This document shows positions 8,131 to 16,332 of a stretch of DNA of 64,000 nucleotides, one piece after another (the first letter of the stretch is position 1; each line of letters opens with the position of its first letter). The notes beneath the pieces were generated by a model that saw nothing but the letters and a program-made list of their open reading frames with translations, was not told the origin of the DNA and did no database searches. Position numbers and translations under genes: made by a program. The stretch comes from Blautia luti (GTDB lineage Bacteria; Bacillota; Clostridia; Lachnospirales; Lachnospiraceae): NCBI RefSeq assembly GCF_033096465.1, contig NZ_AP028156.1, forward strand, positions 3,428,501 to 3,492,500, in the 5' to 3' direction.

Positions 8131-8970
8131 TTATTTTTCAAACTCTGGTTTCCAGTTTGCAAACTGTACAAGCTGTTCATCCGTGCGGTGATAATATCTT
8201 TCATTTTTGTCCAGCTTTGCAATCTGTTCCATTTCTTCATCTGTTAATGCAAAATCAAAGATATCCATATTGTCCTTAATGTGTTCTGCATTTTTACTTC
8301 CAGGAATTACAACAAATCCCATCTGAGTATGCCAACGGAGAATAACCTGTGCAGGTGTTTTTCCATATTTTTTGCCAAGTCCTGCAAATACCAACTCATT
8401 CATTAATGCTGTATCTCCATGTCCCAGCGGATACCAGCTCATAAGCTTAATTCCATATTTGTCTAAAGTTACACGAAGTTCTTTCTGTGTGAAATATGGA
8501 TGTGCTTCCACCTGAATAAACTGAGGTACAATTTCCCACTTTGTTTCCAACTCTTCCATATATTTTCCTTCAAAATTCGAGATACCAATGGATTTTGCTT
8601 TGCCCTCTCTATACGCTTTTTCGAGCATTCTGTATCCGGCAAGCCAGTTGCCTGCAGGCTGGTGTATATAAAGTAAATCCACATAATCAACACCAAGTCT
8701 TTCTAGAGTTTCTTCTACAGTATTCTCATTTTCATATTCGCTAGCCCATATTTTTGTTGATAGAAATATATTTTTTCTGTCAATTCCACTATCCTTGATT
8801 GCTCTTCCAACTGCACGCTCATTTACATAAGCATTTGCTGTATCAATTAGGGAATATCCCATTTTTAATGCCTCTAATGTACTTGTGTAGGCATCCTCTG
8901 GTGATAACATAAAAGTTCCTAGTCCAAGCATTGGACATTCCAAATTGTTATTCAACTTCATATTTTCCAT
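8131..8970 (-). CDS. Aldo/keto reductase
   Basis: A 279-residue NADPH-dependent aldo/keto reductase (TIM barrel). The catalytic tetrad is visible: Asp in SLIDTANAY, Tyr in the same motif, Lys in FLSTKIW and His in LLYIHQP. The NADPH-binding tail has VVIPGSKNAEHIKDN. It reduces aldehydes or ketones, the real substrate being unknown. The start at 8970 is preceded by AGGAGG; the in-frame Met 11 codons earlier lacks one. It is the last gene of a minus-strand set with the acetyltransferase and the flavodoxin fragment. Confidence 0.93.
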   Translation of the reverse strand: MENMKLNNNLECPMLGLGTFMLSPEDAYTSTLEALKMGYSLIDTANAYVNERAVGRAIKDSGIDRKNIFLSTKIWASEYENENTVEETLERLGVDYVDLLYIHQPAGNWLAGYRMLEKAYREGKAKSIGISNFEGKYMEELETKWEIVPQFIQVEAHPYFTQKELRVTLDKYGIKLMSWYPLGHGDTALMNELVFAGLGKKYGKTPAQVILRWHTQMGFVVIPGSKNAEHIKDNMDIFDFALTDEEMEQIAKLDKNERYYHRTDEQLVQFANWKPEFEK

Positions 8971-8974
8971 CTTT

Positions 8975-9529
8975 TTAGTCCTCCTGAAATTTTTCTTTAT
9001 CAAGCATTTTTATTACTTTTGCCGGATTTCCAACTGCTACTGCATAATCCGGTACATCCTTTGTCACTACAGATCCAGCTCCCACAATTGCGTGTCTTCC
9101 GATACATACTCCCGGAAGTATCGTAGCTCCAGCTCCTACCCAGGCATATTCTCTTATCAGAACAGGCTTACAAGTCAGAGTACACAAATCATATGGATCA
9201 TGATTATTGGAAATAAGCTGTACATTTGCAGCAATCATAGCATTGTCTTCAATCGTTATTCCACCTCTTGCCATTGCAAGAAGATTAGAATTGATAAATA
9301 CATTCCTGCCAATCTTTACGCTTCCAACACATGCTCCATTAAGCGGTGGTGATATCATACTCCCATCTCCTAGGTTATTTCCAAACAATTCCTTTAATAA
9401 ATGATTATATTCATCAGTAAAAGGCATTGTATGATTAATCTGAAATAATATTTTTGTCTGACGTTGCCCTTCTGTACTTTCTTTTATTGACGCAGTTCTT
9501 ACATCAACACGTATTTCCTTGCATTCCAT
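8975..9529 (-). CDS. Left-handed beta-helix O-acetyltransferase
   Basis: About 184 residues of the maltose/galactoside O-acetyltransferase family. Hexapeptide repeats form the left-handed beta helix (VKIGRNVFINSNLLAM, GITIEDNAMIAANVQLIS, YAWVGAGATILPGVCIG, AIVGAGSVVTKDV). The catalytic His is in NNHDP. It transfers acetyl from acetyl-CoA to a sugar hydroxyl. The start at 9529 has AGAGG in position; an in-frame Met at 9556 overlaps the flavodoxin remnant and is the alternative. The stop is 4 bp upstream of the aldo/keto reductase start. Confidence 0.88.
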   Translation of the reverse strand: MECKEIRVDVRTASIKESTEGQRQTKILFQINHTMPFTDEYNHLLKELFGNNLGDGSMISPPLNGACVGSVKIGRNVFINSNLLAMARGGITIEDNAMIAANVQLISNNHDPYDLCTLTCKPVLIREYAWVGAGATILPGVCIGRHAIVGAGSVVTKDVPDYAVAVGNPAKVIKMLDKEKFQED

Positions 9530-9540
9530 TTTTCTAACCT

Positions 9541-9872
9541 CTATTTCTGTATCCATCTTTCAAGTACATCTTTCGCTTGATCTACGCTGCTTCCATGTAT
9601 CGCAATGCCTTTCTCAATCACTGCACCTTTTGCACTTTTTTTAATATCACTCTCCGTATTTGACAATCCGCTTCCTTCATGCGTACAGAATGGATGAATT
9701 TTCTTTCCTGTAAAATCATAACTTTCCAGAAAAGTATATACAGCCATTGGCATGGTTCCCCAGTAATTCGGGTATCCAAGATAAATCTCGTCATATTGAT
9801 CTATGTCCTGTGGCAGATTTAGTATCTCTGGTCGTTTTCCTGTCTGTTTATCCTCTTTTGCCTGTGCAATGC
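9541..9872 (-). pseudogene. Flavodoxin, 5'-truncated remnant
   Basis: Reading from the junction, the frame encodes the C-terminal two thirds of a flavodoxin: IDQYDEIYLGYPNYWGTMPMAVYTFLE, FTGKKIHPFCTHEGSGLSNTESDI and a terminal helix. The N-terminal FMN phosphate loop is absent. Its 5' end is fused out of frame to the MerR gene at about 9865-9875. It is paralogous to the intact flavodoxin at 10123-10620. Confidence 0.8.
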
Positions 9873-10106
9873 AGGTATTGTAGAATCTCCCGCCCTAAAT
9901 AGCCTTTGATATTCAATCAGACTTTCTATGGGAAGTCCTGCATTTCTCATACATACTGCAAGCTCAACCCATCTAAGATCTTCTTCCTGGTAATCCCGAA
10001 TTCCTCCGGATGTTCTTGTAACTTTAGGAATCACATTAACCCTCTCATAATAACGGAGGGTATCCTGTGAAATACCATATTTTTCTGACACTTCTTTTAT
10101 TGTCAT
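9819..10106 (-). pseudogene. MerR family regulator, 3'-truncated
   Basis: The N-terminal winged helix is intact: MTIKEVSEKYGISQDTLRYYERVNV, RDYQEEDLRWVELAVCMRNAGLPI, EYQRLFRAGDSTIPA. Around residue 75-80 the gene runs into flavodoxin sequence in another frame and the dimerization helix is lost. The start at 10106 has GGAGGAAG upstream. It follows the intact flavodoxin by 16 bp, both behind the MerR-type promoter at 10643-10673, so it was probably autoregulated. Without the dimer helix it should not be functional. Confidence 0.8.
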
Positions 10107-10122
10107 ATTCTTCCTCCACAAT

Positions 10123-10620
10123 TTAAAGAAGATTTTTCACACTCTGTATCCATTCATTAATTTGTTCCTGAGGTGTCTCCAGATTACTTCCACCTGTAGA
10201 ATCAAACTGTATCTGCATATCGCAAACCACATTTGCGCCTTTGCAGGCTACTTTCATATCCTTTATTACATGCCCTGGCCAGCCACCATTTGTCATAAAA
10301 GGTACTACTGTCTTTCCGGTAAAATCCTGTTGGTGCAGAAATGTTTTTACAGCCGGAGCCATTGTGTACCACCATGTAGGTGTCCCAACTGCGATGACAT
10401 CATAATCTGCAATATTGATATCCAGCGGTTTAATTTCAGGTTCGTATCCGCGCTGCACTTCATTCTGTCCCTGATTTACCACATCATCATAACTGCCAGA
10501 ATATGGAACTACGGTATCTATTTTTAGAATATCGCTATCAGTCTCACTCTGCAGCATTTTTGCAATTCTTTCCGTGTTTCCATTTGACCATGAATAATAT
10601 ATAATCAGTAATTTCTTCAT
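10123..10620 (-). CDS. Flavodoxin
   Basis: A 165-residue flavodoxin with the FMN phosphate loop YYSWSNGNTERIA, the isoalloxazine loop VGTPTWWYTMAPAVK and a terminal helix (TPQEQINEWIQSVKNLL). A low-potential electron carrier in the cytoplasm, possibly for quinone or oxidative-stress chemistry given its neighbours. The start at 10620 is preceded by AGGAGG; the longer frame reads through the promoter. Transcription is expected from the MerR-type promoter at 10643-10673. Confidence 0.93.
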   Translation of the reverse strand: MKKLLIIYYSWSNGNTERIAKMLQSETDSDILKIDTVVPYSGSYDDVVNQGQNEVQRGYEPEIKPLDINIADYDVIAVGTPTWWYTMAPAVKTFLHQQDFTGKTVVPFMTNGGWPGHVIKDMKVACKGANVVCDMQIQFDSTGGSNLETPQEQINEWIQSVKNLL

Positions 10621-10642
10621 CTTTTTACCTCCTGTTTCGATT

Positions 10643-10673
10643 AGCATACTACTTGAAGTTAACTCCAAGTCAA
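10643..10673 (-). promoter_or_regulatory. MerR-type promoter with 19-bp spacer
   Basis: On the minus strand TTGACT (10668-10673) and TATGCT (10643-10648) are separated by 19 bp, the over-long spacing that MerR activators correct. The spacer holds the dyad TTGGAGTTAACTTCAA. It drives flavodoxin and the truncated merR gene. Confidence 0.85.
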
Positions 10674-10689
10674 GAGCTTTTGATTTTTT

Positions 10690-10809
10690 CTTCATAAACG
10701 CTGGTATGACGCAGACTGTGGAAGACCCAAGACTCGCTACTGGCGGTTGGTTAGACCTTACCAGACAGGCATTCCACCTGCTAGACTACTCGCCCTTATC
10801 TGGGCGCAC
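10690..10809 (-). mobile_element. Group II intron 5' end (stump)
   Basis: From 10809 the minus strand reads GTGCGCCCAGATAAGGG, the canonical bacterial group II intron 5' terminus, followed by about 100 bases of structured GC-rich sequence. It interrupts a lipoprotein gene and ends before any reverse-transcriptase ORF, so only the 5' end of domain I is present. The left boundary is approximate. Confidence 0.6.
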
Positions 10810-10907
10810 AATCCCGATTTGACGGTAATTTCTGTTTCTCTACATCCTACAAGCCCAGATAAAACTAATATACACAGACTAAATAACAGTACTCTTTTCA
10901 AACTCAT
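10810..10907 (-). pseudogene. Lipoprotein gene, 5' fragment
   Basis: ATG 10907 starts a lipoprotein signal peptide (MSLKRVLLFSLCILVLSG, then LVGC as lipobox) followed by only about nine residues of mature protein before the intron sequence begins. The rest of the gene is missing. Its start overlaps the stop of the small ORF upstream (ATGA). Confidence 0.65.
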
Positions 10908-11035
10908 AATTTCTTTCCAAGTTCATATGCTTTTTTCATCACATCAGCATGGCTTGCAGCTATATTTGCAGCATCAATTCCACCATCTACGATATATCCG
11001 GGCTTCATATTACTCAAATATTCTTCACACGTCAT
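10904..11035 (-). CDS. Short ORF downstream of the hydrolase
   Basis: Forty-three codons (MTCEEYLSNMKPGYIVDGG and a helical tail ending ELGKKL) that start 2 bp after the hydrolase stop and overlap the lipoprotein start. It reads like a small soluble domain or the tail of a larger protein; not recognised. Confidence 0.45.
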   Translation of the reverse strand: MTCEEYLSNMKPGYIVDGGIDAANIAASHADVMKKAYELGKKL

Positions 11036-11037
11036 AA

Positions 11038-12036
11038 TTAACCAACTCCGTTTTCTTTAAAAAATTTCTGAATTTTGTCAAATGGGATCACATCCGGATT
11101 ATCGTATAGATCTGTATGAACAGCTCCCGGAATTGTCAGCAATTCTTTATTGGATGTGTACTTGCTGTCCTTAATCATATTTTCATAAGCATCTTTTCCA
11201 AAATAATAGCTGTGTGCTTTTTCTCCATGAACGATAAGGACTGCACTTCTGATTTCATTACTGTACTTTAATATTGGCTGATTCATAAATGACATACATC
11301 CAATACTGTTCCAGCCATCATTTGAATTCAGGCTCCTTTTATGATAACATCTGCCTTTATAATACTCACTGTAATCTTTTACGAAGAAAGGTGCATCTTC
11401 CGGAACCGGAAGGGGAACGCAACCACCGCCTCTTGAATATTCGCCTTTACGGTATTCTTCTGTCCTGAGGGTATTCAGTGACTGTTTCTTTGCATAACGT
11501 GCTTCTTCACTGTCCTCAGAATCAAAGTATCCATTCGCATTTACTCTTGTCATATCATACATGGTAGAAGCAACGGTTGCTTTTATTCTTGTATCCAACG
11601 CAGCTGCGTTAAGAGCCATTCCACCCCAGCCGCAGATTCCAATGATTCCTATTTTATCCAGATCCACATCTTCCCGAACAGAAAGGAAATCAACAGCAGC
11701 CATAAAATCTTCTGTATTAATATCTGGAGAAGCCATAAATCTTGGATAGCCTCCACTTTCCCCCGTAAAAGAAGGGTCAAATGCAATTGTTAAATATCCT
11801 CTTTCAGCCATTGTCTGTGCATATAATCCGGAACACTGTTCTTTGACTGCCCCAAATGGTCCGCTTACGGCAATCGCAGGATATTTCCCAGATGCATTTT
11901 TCGGTTTATACAAATCTGCGGCAAGTGTGATTCCATAACGATTTACAAATGTCACTTTCTTATGGTCTACTTTTTCACTCTGTGGAAAAGTTTTATCCCA
12001 TTCAGATACCAGCTTTAATTTTTCTGTTTTTAACAT
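11038..12036 (-). CDS. Alpha/beta hydrolase with a cysteine nucleophile elbow
   Basis: About 332 residues related to dienelactone-hydrolase/YcjY-like proteins. The nucleophile elbow reads GICGWGG, so the expected Ser is replaced by Cys, as in dienelactone hydrolases. The acid and base lie in the C-terminal third (VHGEKAHS, PGAVHTDLYD). The start at 12036 is chosen because GGAGG is nine bases upstream; the ATG at 12045 abuts that site. It is divergent from a MerR gene and is served by a MerR-type promoter, so it is probably an inducible detoxification gene. Confidence 0.88.
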   Translation of the reverse strand: MLKTEKLKLVSEWDKTFPQSEKVDHKKVTFVNRYGITLAADLYKPKNASGKYPAIAVSGPFGAVKEQCSGLYAQTMAERGYLTIAFDPSFTGESGGYPRFMASPDINTEDFMAAVDFLSVREDVDLDKIGIIGICGWGGMALNAAALDTRIKATVASTMYDMTRVNANGYFDSEDSEEARYAKKQSLNTLRTEEYRKGEYSRGGGCVPLPVPEDAPFFVKDYSEYYKGRCYHKRSLNSNDGWNSIGCMSFMNQPILKYSNEIRSAVLIVHGEKAHSYYFGKDAYENMIKDSKYTSNKELLTIPGAVHTDLYDNPDVIPFDKIQKFFKENGVG

Positions 12037-12099
12037 ATTTAACATCCTCCATATGCAAAATTTCTTGTAATTACACTAACAATAGTATATGATATAAAT

Positions 12100-12130
12100 A
12101 TCTTACAACCTAAAGTTAACTTTAGGTCAA
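12100..12130 (-). promoter_or_regulatory. MerR-type promoter and operator, divergent region
   Basis: The minus strand carries TTGACC (12125-12130), a 19-bp spacer and TAAGAT (12100-12105). The perfect palindrome CCTAAAGTTAACTTTAGG lies at 12109-12126. It should drive the hydrolase and be bound by the MerR protein encoded at 12156-12593. Confidence 0.85.
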
Positions 12131-12155
12131 GCATAAATTTGAAAGAAGGTTTTTT

Positions 12156-12593
12156 ATGTATACAATCGGTCAGGTCTCTGCAATGTTTAATCTTCCTGTT
12201 TCTACATTAAGGTATTATGACAAGGAAGGCTTTTTCCCTAATCTGGAACGTAAGGGAAATATCCGTTATTTCAGCGATAATGAATTAGAAGCACTTCGTA
12301 TCATTGAATGTCTGAAGAAATCCGGTCTTGAGATAAAAGATATAAAGCAATTTTTTATCTGGGTATCTGAAGGCAGCTCCAGCTATGAAAAAAGGAAAGA
12401 ATTATTTGAAACCAGAAAATCAGCTGTTGAAACTGAAATTCAGGAACTTCAAAAAACTCTCTCCCTCTTAAAATTCAAGTGCTGGTATTACGAAACAGCA
12501 ATGAAAGATGGTAACGAAGATGCTATAAATGCCATGTTGCCTGACAAACTTCCAAAAAATATACAGAAACTATATGACAAAGGGCATGAATGA
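12156..12593 (+). CDS. MerR family transcriptional regulator
   Basis: A 145-residue MerR regulator: winged helix MYTIGQVSAMFNLPVSTLRY, DKEGFFPNLERKGNIRYF, IECLKKSGLEIKDIKQF, then a long antiparallel dimerization helix (ELFETRKSAVETEIQELQKT) and a short tail with no Cys-rich metal site. It is of the small-molecule/aldehyde-responsive type. Divergent from the Cys-nucleophile hydrolase, with a palindromic operator in the shared 120-bp gap. Confidence 0.93.
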   Translation: MYTIGQVSAMFNLPVSTLRYYDKEGFFPNLERKGNIRYFSDNELEALRIIECLKKSGLEIKDIKQFFIWVSEGSSSYEKRKELFETRKSAVETEIQELQKTLSLLKFKCWYYETAMKDGNEDAINAMLPDKLPKNIQKLYDKGHE

Positions 12594-12620
12594 TTTTTGC
12601 TTTCTCCATCAAACTGGAAG

Positions 12621-13139
12621 TTATAGTGCAATCTTTTTCCATTTTCTAATCTTGGTTCTAAAGGTTCCGAACGGAGCAACTGTATTAACATGTATGAATT
12701 TGTATACTTCCCATACAGCTGTTTTAGTTGCTTCGTCAGCCCATTTTCTCATATGTGGTTTAAATAATTCTTCATCACTCAGAGAATCAATCATTGCATA
12801 AATAGAGTTGATATTCTCATTCAATCTGTCTTTCAATTCTTGCAGTGACAGCTGAGCATATGTATCTGTGAACCATTGATATAATTCGCCAAGCTGATTC
12901 CACTTAAAATTATCCGAAGGAGTTTTGACAGGAATACCCTTTCTTTCGTCTGATTCCCATTTAATAACAAGAGTTGTCCAGCCAACCTGATAAGCAAGAT
13001 TTTCTGCCGGAGTTCGATCGATCTCATCAATTCTCTTATCTTTTAAATGCTCCGGAATATCATTAAATTCTGAAATATACTTTGCAAAGCTTTTATTTAT
13101 CTCGTTTTTAAGTTCGTCTTTATTCTCATATGTTCTCAA
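12621..13139 (-). CDS. ClbS/DfsB family four-helix bundle protein
   Basis: A 172-residue protein of the ClbS/DfsB (DUF1706) family: NKDELKNEINKSFAKYISE, AENLAYQVGWTTLVIKWE, KWNQLGELYQWF, and the terminal HVNTVAPFGTFRTKIRKWKK. ClbS in E. coli is a cyclopropane hydrolase that protects against colibactin. Distant family members have unknown substrates, so a genotoxin-resistance role is only suggested. The gene is convergent with the MerR gene. Confidence 0.88.
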   Translation of the reverse strand: MRTYENKDELKNEINKSFAKYISEFNDIPEHLKDKRIDEIDRTPAENLAYQVGWTTLVIKWESDERKGIPVKTPSDNFKWNQLGELYQWFTDTYAQLSLQELKDRLNENINSIYAMIDSLSDEELFKPHMRKWADEATKTAVWEVYKFIHVNTVAPFGTFRTKIRKWKKIAL

Positions 13140-13193
13140 TAGTCTATCTCCTCAGCTTCCGATTTTCCAGTTTCAAAAACTGGAACTTTCAAA

Positions 13194-13796
13194 TTAGTCT
13201 TTGCAAACAACCTTTGAACCTTCACCATCAATTACAATTCCCTGACGGTTGTTAATTGGGGATAGATTCAAATCCGAAAATTCAGTCATTATTTTCTCGG
13301 TAACTTTCTTAAATGGTGCTGTAAGATAATGCGGAAGAACATAGAAATCAATCAAATCAAGCCCTGCATCATCTTCTTGTGAGTAGTCCTCCGGCTTTTC
13401 ATCCATTTGTTCAATATATTGGATAGTTGGAGCGCATATAATCGCACCTGCCGATTCACCGATCATCAGTTTTCCCTTTTCCAATTCCTTCTTCAATAGC
13501 TCATCCGTTCCCGTTTTACGAAGCTGGTCCATAAGGAAGAAAGAATTTCCACCAGTAAAATATATCACATCCGCATCTTCAAAAACAGACTGTATCGTTA
13601 AATAAGCCTCCGTTGAAATATCAATTTCAGTTACGGCTGCTCCCAGTTTATTGAATAGCTTTCGAGCCGAGCCGACATAACCGGTATAGCCTTCACGCAG
13701 CGAAGCTGTGGGAATAAATGCGACTTTCTTGTTATCAATTTCTTCTTTTATCAAACTTCCTACACTTGAAAAGTGCGAACATAAAAACAGTTTCAT
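13194..13796 (-). CDS. Peptidase E-like (S51) protein
   Basis: A 200-residue S51 family peptidase. The nucleophile Ser sits in GESAGAI (about residue 114) after the IYFTGGNSFFL motif, and the His is in DFYVLPHYL. Peptidase E hydrolyses Asp-X dipeptides in the cytoplasm; related proteins process cyanophycin. The product starts at ATG 13796 with AAGGAGGAT upstream. It lies 54 bp upstream of the ClbS-like gene and is probably co-transcribed with it. Confidence 0.9.
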   Translation of the reverse strand: MKLFLCSHFSSVGSLIKEEIDNKKVAFIPTASLREGYTGYVGSARKLFNKLGAAVTEIDISTEAYLTIQSVFEDADVIYFTGGNSFFLMDQLRKTGTDELLKKELEKGKLMIGESAGAIICAPTIQYIEQMDEKPEDYSQEDDAGLDLIDFYVLPHYLTAPFKKVTEKIMTEFSDLNLSPINNRQGIVIDGEGSKVVCKD

Positions 13797-13823
13797 CCAT
13801 ATCCTCCTTAATAAATTCCGATT

Positions 13824-13919
13824 TCACGATATCATTTCTAATACTAATTTTACCGTATTTTTCAGATTCAGTCCATCTTTTAATCCCAGTCGGTAGAAAA
13901 ACTCTTCTGTTTCTGGCAT
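13824..13919 (-). pseudogene. 3' fragment of unknown gene (copy 2)
   Basis: Encodes EEFFYRLGLKDGLNLKNT and ends VLEMIS, matching the tail of the degenerate gene at 2215-2653. The DNA repeat covers 13820-13908 against 2211-2299. Copy 2 keeps GLK where copy 1 has a stop. The upstream part of the gene is absent, so a recombination breakpoint lies near 13909-13920. Confidence 0.7.
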
Positions 13920-14134
13920 GGGAATGGCGGAGATCATGAAGTCGTATCCGCTTTACACCAGACCGCTCAATTCCGGTAGGGCTTTTTAAGGCCCTAAATG
14001 CGTAGGTTGGTGCTTTGTTGCGATATGCTCCACGGTTACGGTGTATTGTTCATATTCTGTTTTCGGGAATCTTTATGAAATCTTCAAAATTGCCCGGTAT
14101 GCTATCCGTAAAATCAAAGAAAGGACTTGATTAT

Positions 14135-14839
14135 ATGGATATGATTTTGAAAACGACTGACCTCTGCAAAAATTTCAAGGGGCAAATGGCGGTAAACAAT
14201 GTGTCACTGAACATCCGGCGCAACTCGGTTTATGGTCTGCTGGGGCCGAATGGGGCTGGCAAATCCACGATCTTAAAAATGCTCACCGGCATTTTGCGCC
14301 CCACATCGGGAAGCATCGAGTTTGACGGCCACCCGTGGAAGCGGAATGATCTGGAGCATATCGGTGCTTTGATTGAGATGCCCCCGCTTTACGAAAATCT
14401 GACTGCATACGAAAATCTCAAAGTCAGAACTACATTGCTCGGCCTGGACGATGCACGAATTAACGAGGTATTGCAAATTGTCCAGCTCACGAATACCGGC
14501 AAGAAACGGGCCGGGCAGTTTTCTCTTGGTATGAAGCAGCGGCTTGGTATTGCTATTGCATTGCTGAACAGTCCCCAGCTTTTGATTCTGGATGAACCGA
14601 CTAACGGCCTTGACCCTTTAGGGATTGAGGAACTTCGAGAGTTAATTCGCTCTTTTCCCTGCAAAGGGATTACAGTTATTTTGTCCAGCCATATTCTGTC
14701 AGAAGTCCAGCAGATTGCAGATCATGTGGGTATCATTGCTGGCGGCGTCCTTGGATATGAGGGAGAGCTTCGCGCCGGTGAAGATTTGGAACAACTCTTT
14801 ATGGATGTTATTCGCAGAAATGGTAAGGAGGGATATTAA
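14135..14839 (+). CDS. Lantibiotic-protection ABC transporter, ATPase subunit (LanF type)
   Basis: A 234-residue ABC ATPase of the bacitracin/lantibiotic type. Walker A GPNGAGKST at residues 37-45, Q-loop region IEMPPLYENLT, signature FSLGMKQRL at 129-137, Walker B LLILDEPTNG at 149-158, H-loop SSHILSE. It powers the two permeases encoded next and expels lantibiotics from the membrane. The start at 14135 has AAGGA nine bases upstream; the longer frame from 14015 has no site. First gene of a tightly packed six-gene operon (14135-18758). Confidence 0.93.
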   Translation: MDMILKTTDLCKNFKGQMAVNNVSLNIRRNSVYGLLGPNGAGKSTILKMLTGILRPTSGSIEFDGHPWKRNDLEHIGALIEMPPLYENLTAYENLKVRTTLLGLDDARINEVLQIVQLTNTGKKRAGQFSLGMKQRLGIAIALLNSPQLLILDEPTNGLDPLGIEELRELIRSFPCKGITVILSSHILSEVQQIADHVGIIAGGVLGYEGELRAGEDLEQLFMDVIRRNGKEGY

Positions 14840-15586
14840 ATGGAGATGGCATATATTCAGGCAGAGAACCTAAAGCATAAGAGAACTTTCACAAAAACGC
14901 TGATCGTTCTGGCCCCGTTTGTAACTGCGCTTATGAACTTTTTTGCCCCTCTTTGGTTCCAGCTCAATTCTTATAATTGGTGGTATATCCTGCTTTATCC
15001 TGGATTCCTTACGCTCACCTGTGCCTTGATTGAACAGCGGGATAATGGCAAACTAAAATATCGTGCCGTTGCTTCATTGCCTGTTTCGCAGAACAAAGTC
15101 TGGAAAGCAAAAATTGGAGTGGCCGGTATTTACTCCTGTGTGGGGAATTTCATTTTCTTGGCGCTAAATCTGTTGGGCGGTTTTGCAATATTAGTTATCA
15201 ACGAAATTCCCCTGACAATCGGAATTTGGCAGGCTGCGGCCGGAACAGCTTGTATTGTCATTGCAAGCCTATGGGAAGTTCCGCTGTGCTTATGGTTATC
15301 AAAAAAAGTTGGTATCTTTGTCACGGTTATTCTTAATGCCGGACTTGGAAGCGTTTTAGGGATTTTCACGGCTACAACCTCTTTGTGGATGATCTGCCCG
15401 TATAGCTGGGTGCCGCATCTTATGATTTCCGTGTTAGGTATTTTGCCTAATGGTGAGCCGGTTGCAGATCAGAGTACGGCAATGGCATTTTGGATGATTA
15501 TACTTGTATTGGTCATTTCGCTGGCCTGGTTTGCGGCGCTGTCATTTTTAACTGCAAGATGGTTTGAGAAAAAGGAGGTGGGGTAA
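14840..15586 (+). CDS. Lantibiotic immunity ABC permease (LanE/MutE type)
   Basis: A 248-residue permease with six hydrophobic segments, starting MEMAYIQAENLKHKRTFTK, the conserved amphipathic start of LanE/EpiE/MutE permeases. The internal QRDNGKLKYRAVASLPVSQNKVWKAK is the family hallmark cytoplasmic loop. It begins directly after the ATPase stop and 2 bp before the next gene. Acts as one half of the membrane channel that keeps lantibiotics away from lipid II. Confidence 0.9.
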   Translation: MEMAYIQAENLKHKRTFTKTLIVLAPFVTALMNFFAPLWFQLNSYNWWYILLYPGFLTLTCALIEQRDNGKLKYRAVASLPVSQNKVWKAKIGVAGIYSCVGNFIFLALNLLGGFAILVINEIPLTIGIWQAAAGTACIVIASLWEVPLCLWLSKKVGIFVTVILNAGLGSVLGIFTATTSLWMICPYSWVPHLMISVLGILPNGEPVADQSTAMAFWMIILVLVISLAWFAALSFLTARWFEKKEVG

Positions 15587-15588
15587 CT

Positions 15589-16332
15589 ATGGTATCTGTG
15601 GTTCGCTGCTGGAAAGCAGAATATCAGAAGTGTAAACATAGCATTTTGCTCTATATGCACAGCATGATTCCGATTATATGTGCGGCGATTTTTGCGGGTT
15701 ACTATCATATATCCAGATGGGAACTGGCAACCAAAATCAGTGCCTATCTGGAAGTGCTGGCCGTTGCGTTCCCGTTTCTGATCGGCATTATTGTGGGCCT
15801 GGTTGTTCAGATTGAAAATCAGGCCGGGCATTATCAGCTTTTGTTGGGAACAATCCCATCTCGCATGGCAACGTATATTGGTAAACTTGGTTTTCTGATG
15901 ATCTGTGCTTTTGGCGCAACATTTTTAGCGTTAGGAACATTCGCTGCACTATATAGGGATGCTCCGGCAAGCCTTTACCTGAAAGCAGGGATTCTATTGT
16001 TGATTACCATGCTTCCCATTTACCTGATTCATTTGTTTGTGGGAATGAGCTTCGGAAAAGGTGCATCTATGGGATTGGGAATTGCAGGGAGTTTAATAGC
16101 TGCCCTTATGATAACAGGGCTTGGTGACGCTACATGGAAATATATTCCCTGGGCCTGGGGCGTTCGTGCTATGGATTACACTGTGCTTGCATGGGATAGC
16201 CCCCAACTGTATGCACAGGTAAAAACCGATTTTTTCAGCGGTATGATTATTTCTGTATGCTACACTGTTTGTCTGCTGATTGCCAGTTTGGTTTGGTTTC
16301 ATGGTTGGGAGGGAGGTAAAAACAGTGAATAA
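15589..16332 (+). CDS. Lantibiotic immunity ABC permease (LanG/MutG type)
   Basis: A 247-residue permease with six hydrophobic segments and the N-terminal VRCWKAEYQKCKHSILLYMH motif of LanG/MutG proteins, plus ENQAGHYQLLLGTIPSR as the cytoplasmic loop. Paired with the LanE-type subunit. Its last codons overlap the start of the lipoprotein gene by 8 bp, implying coupled translation. Confidence 0.9.
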   Translation: MVSVVRCWKAEYQKCKHSILLYMHSMIPIICAAIFAGYYHISRWELATKISAYLEVLAVAFPFLIGIIVGLVVQIENQAGHYQLLLGTIPSRMATYIGKLGFLMICAFGATFLALGTFAALYRDAPASLYLKAGILLLITMLPIYLIHLFVGMSFGKGASMGLGIAGSLIAALMITGLGDATWKYIPWAWGVRAMDYTVLAWDSPQLYAQVKTDFFSGMIISVCYTVCLLIASLVWFHGWEGGKNSE

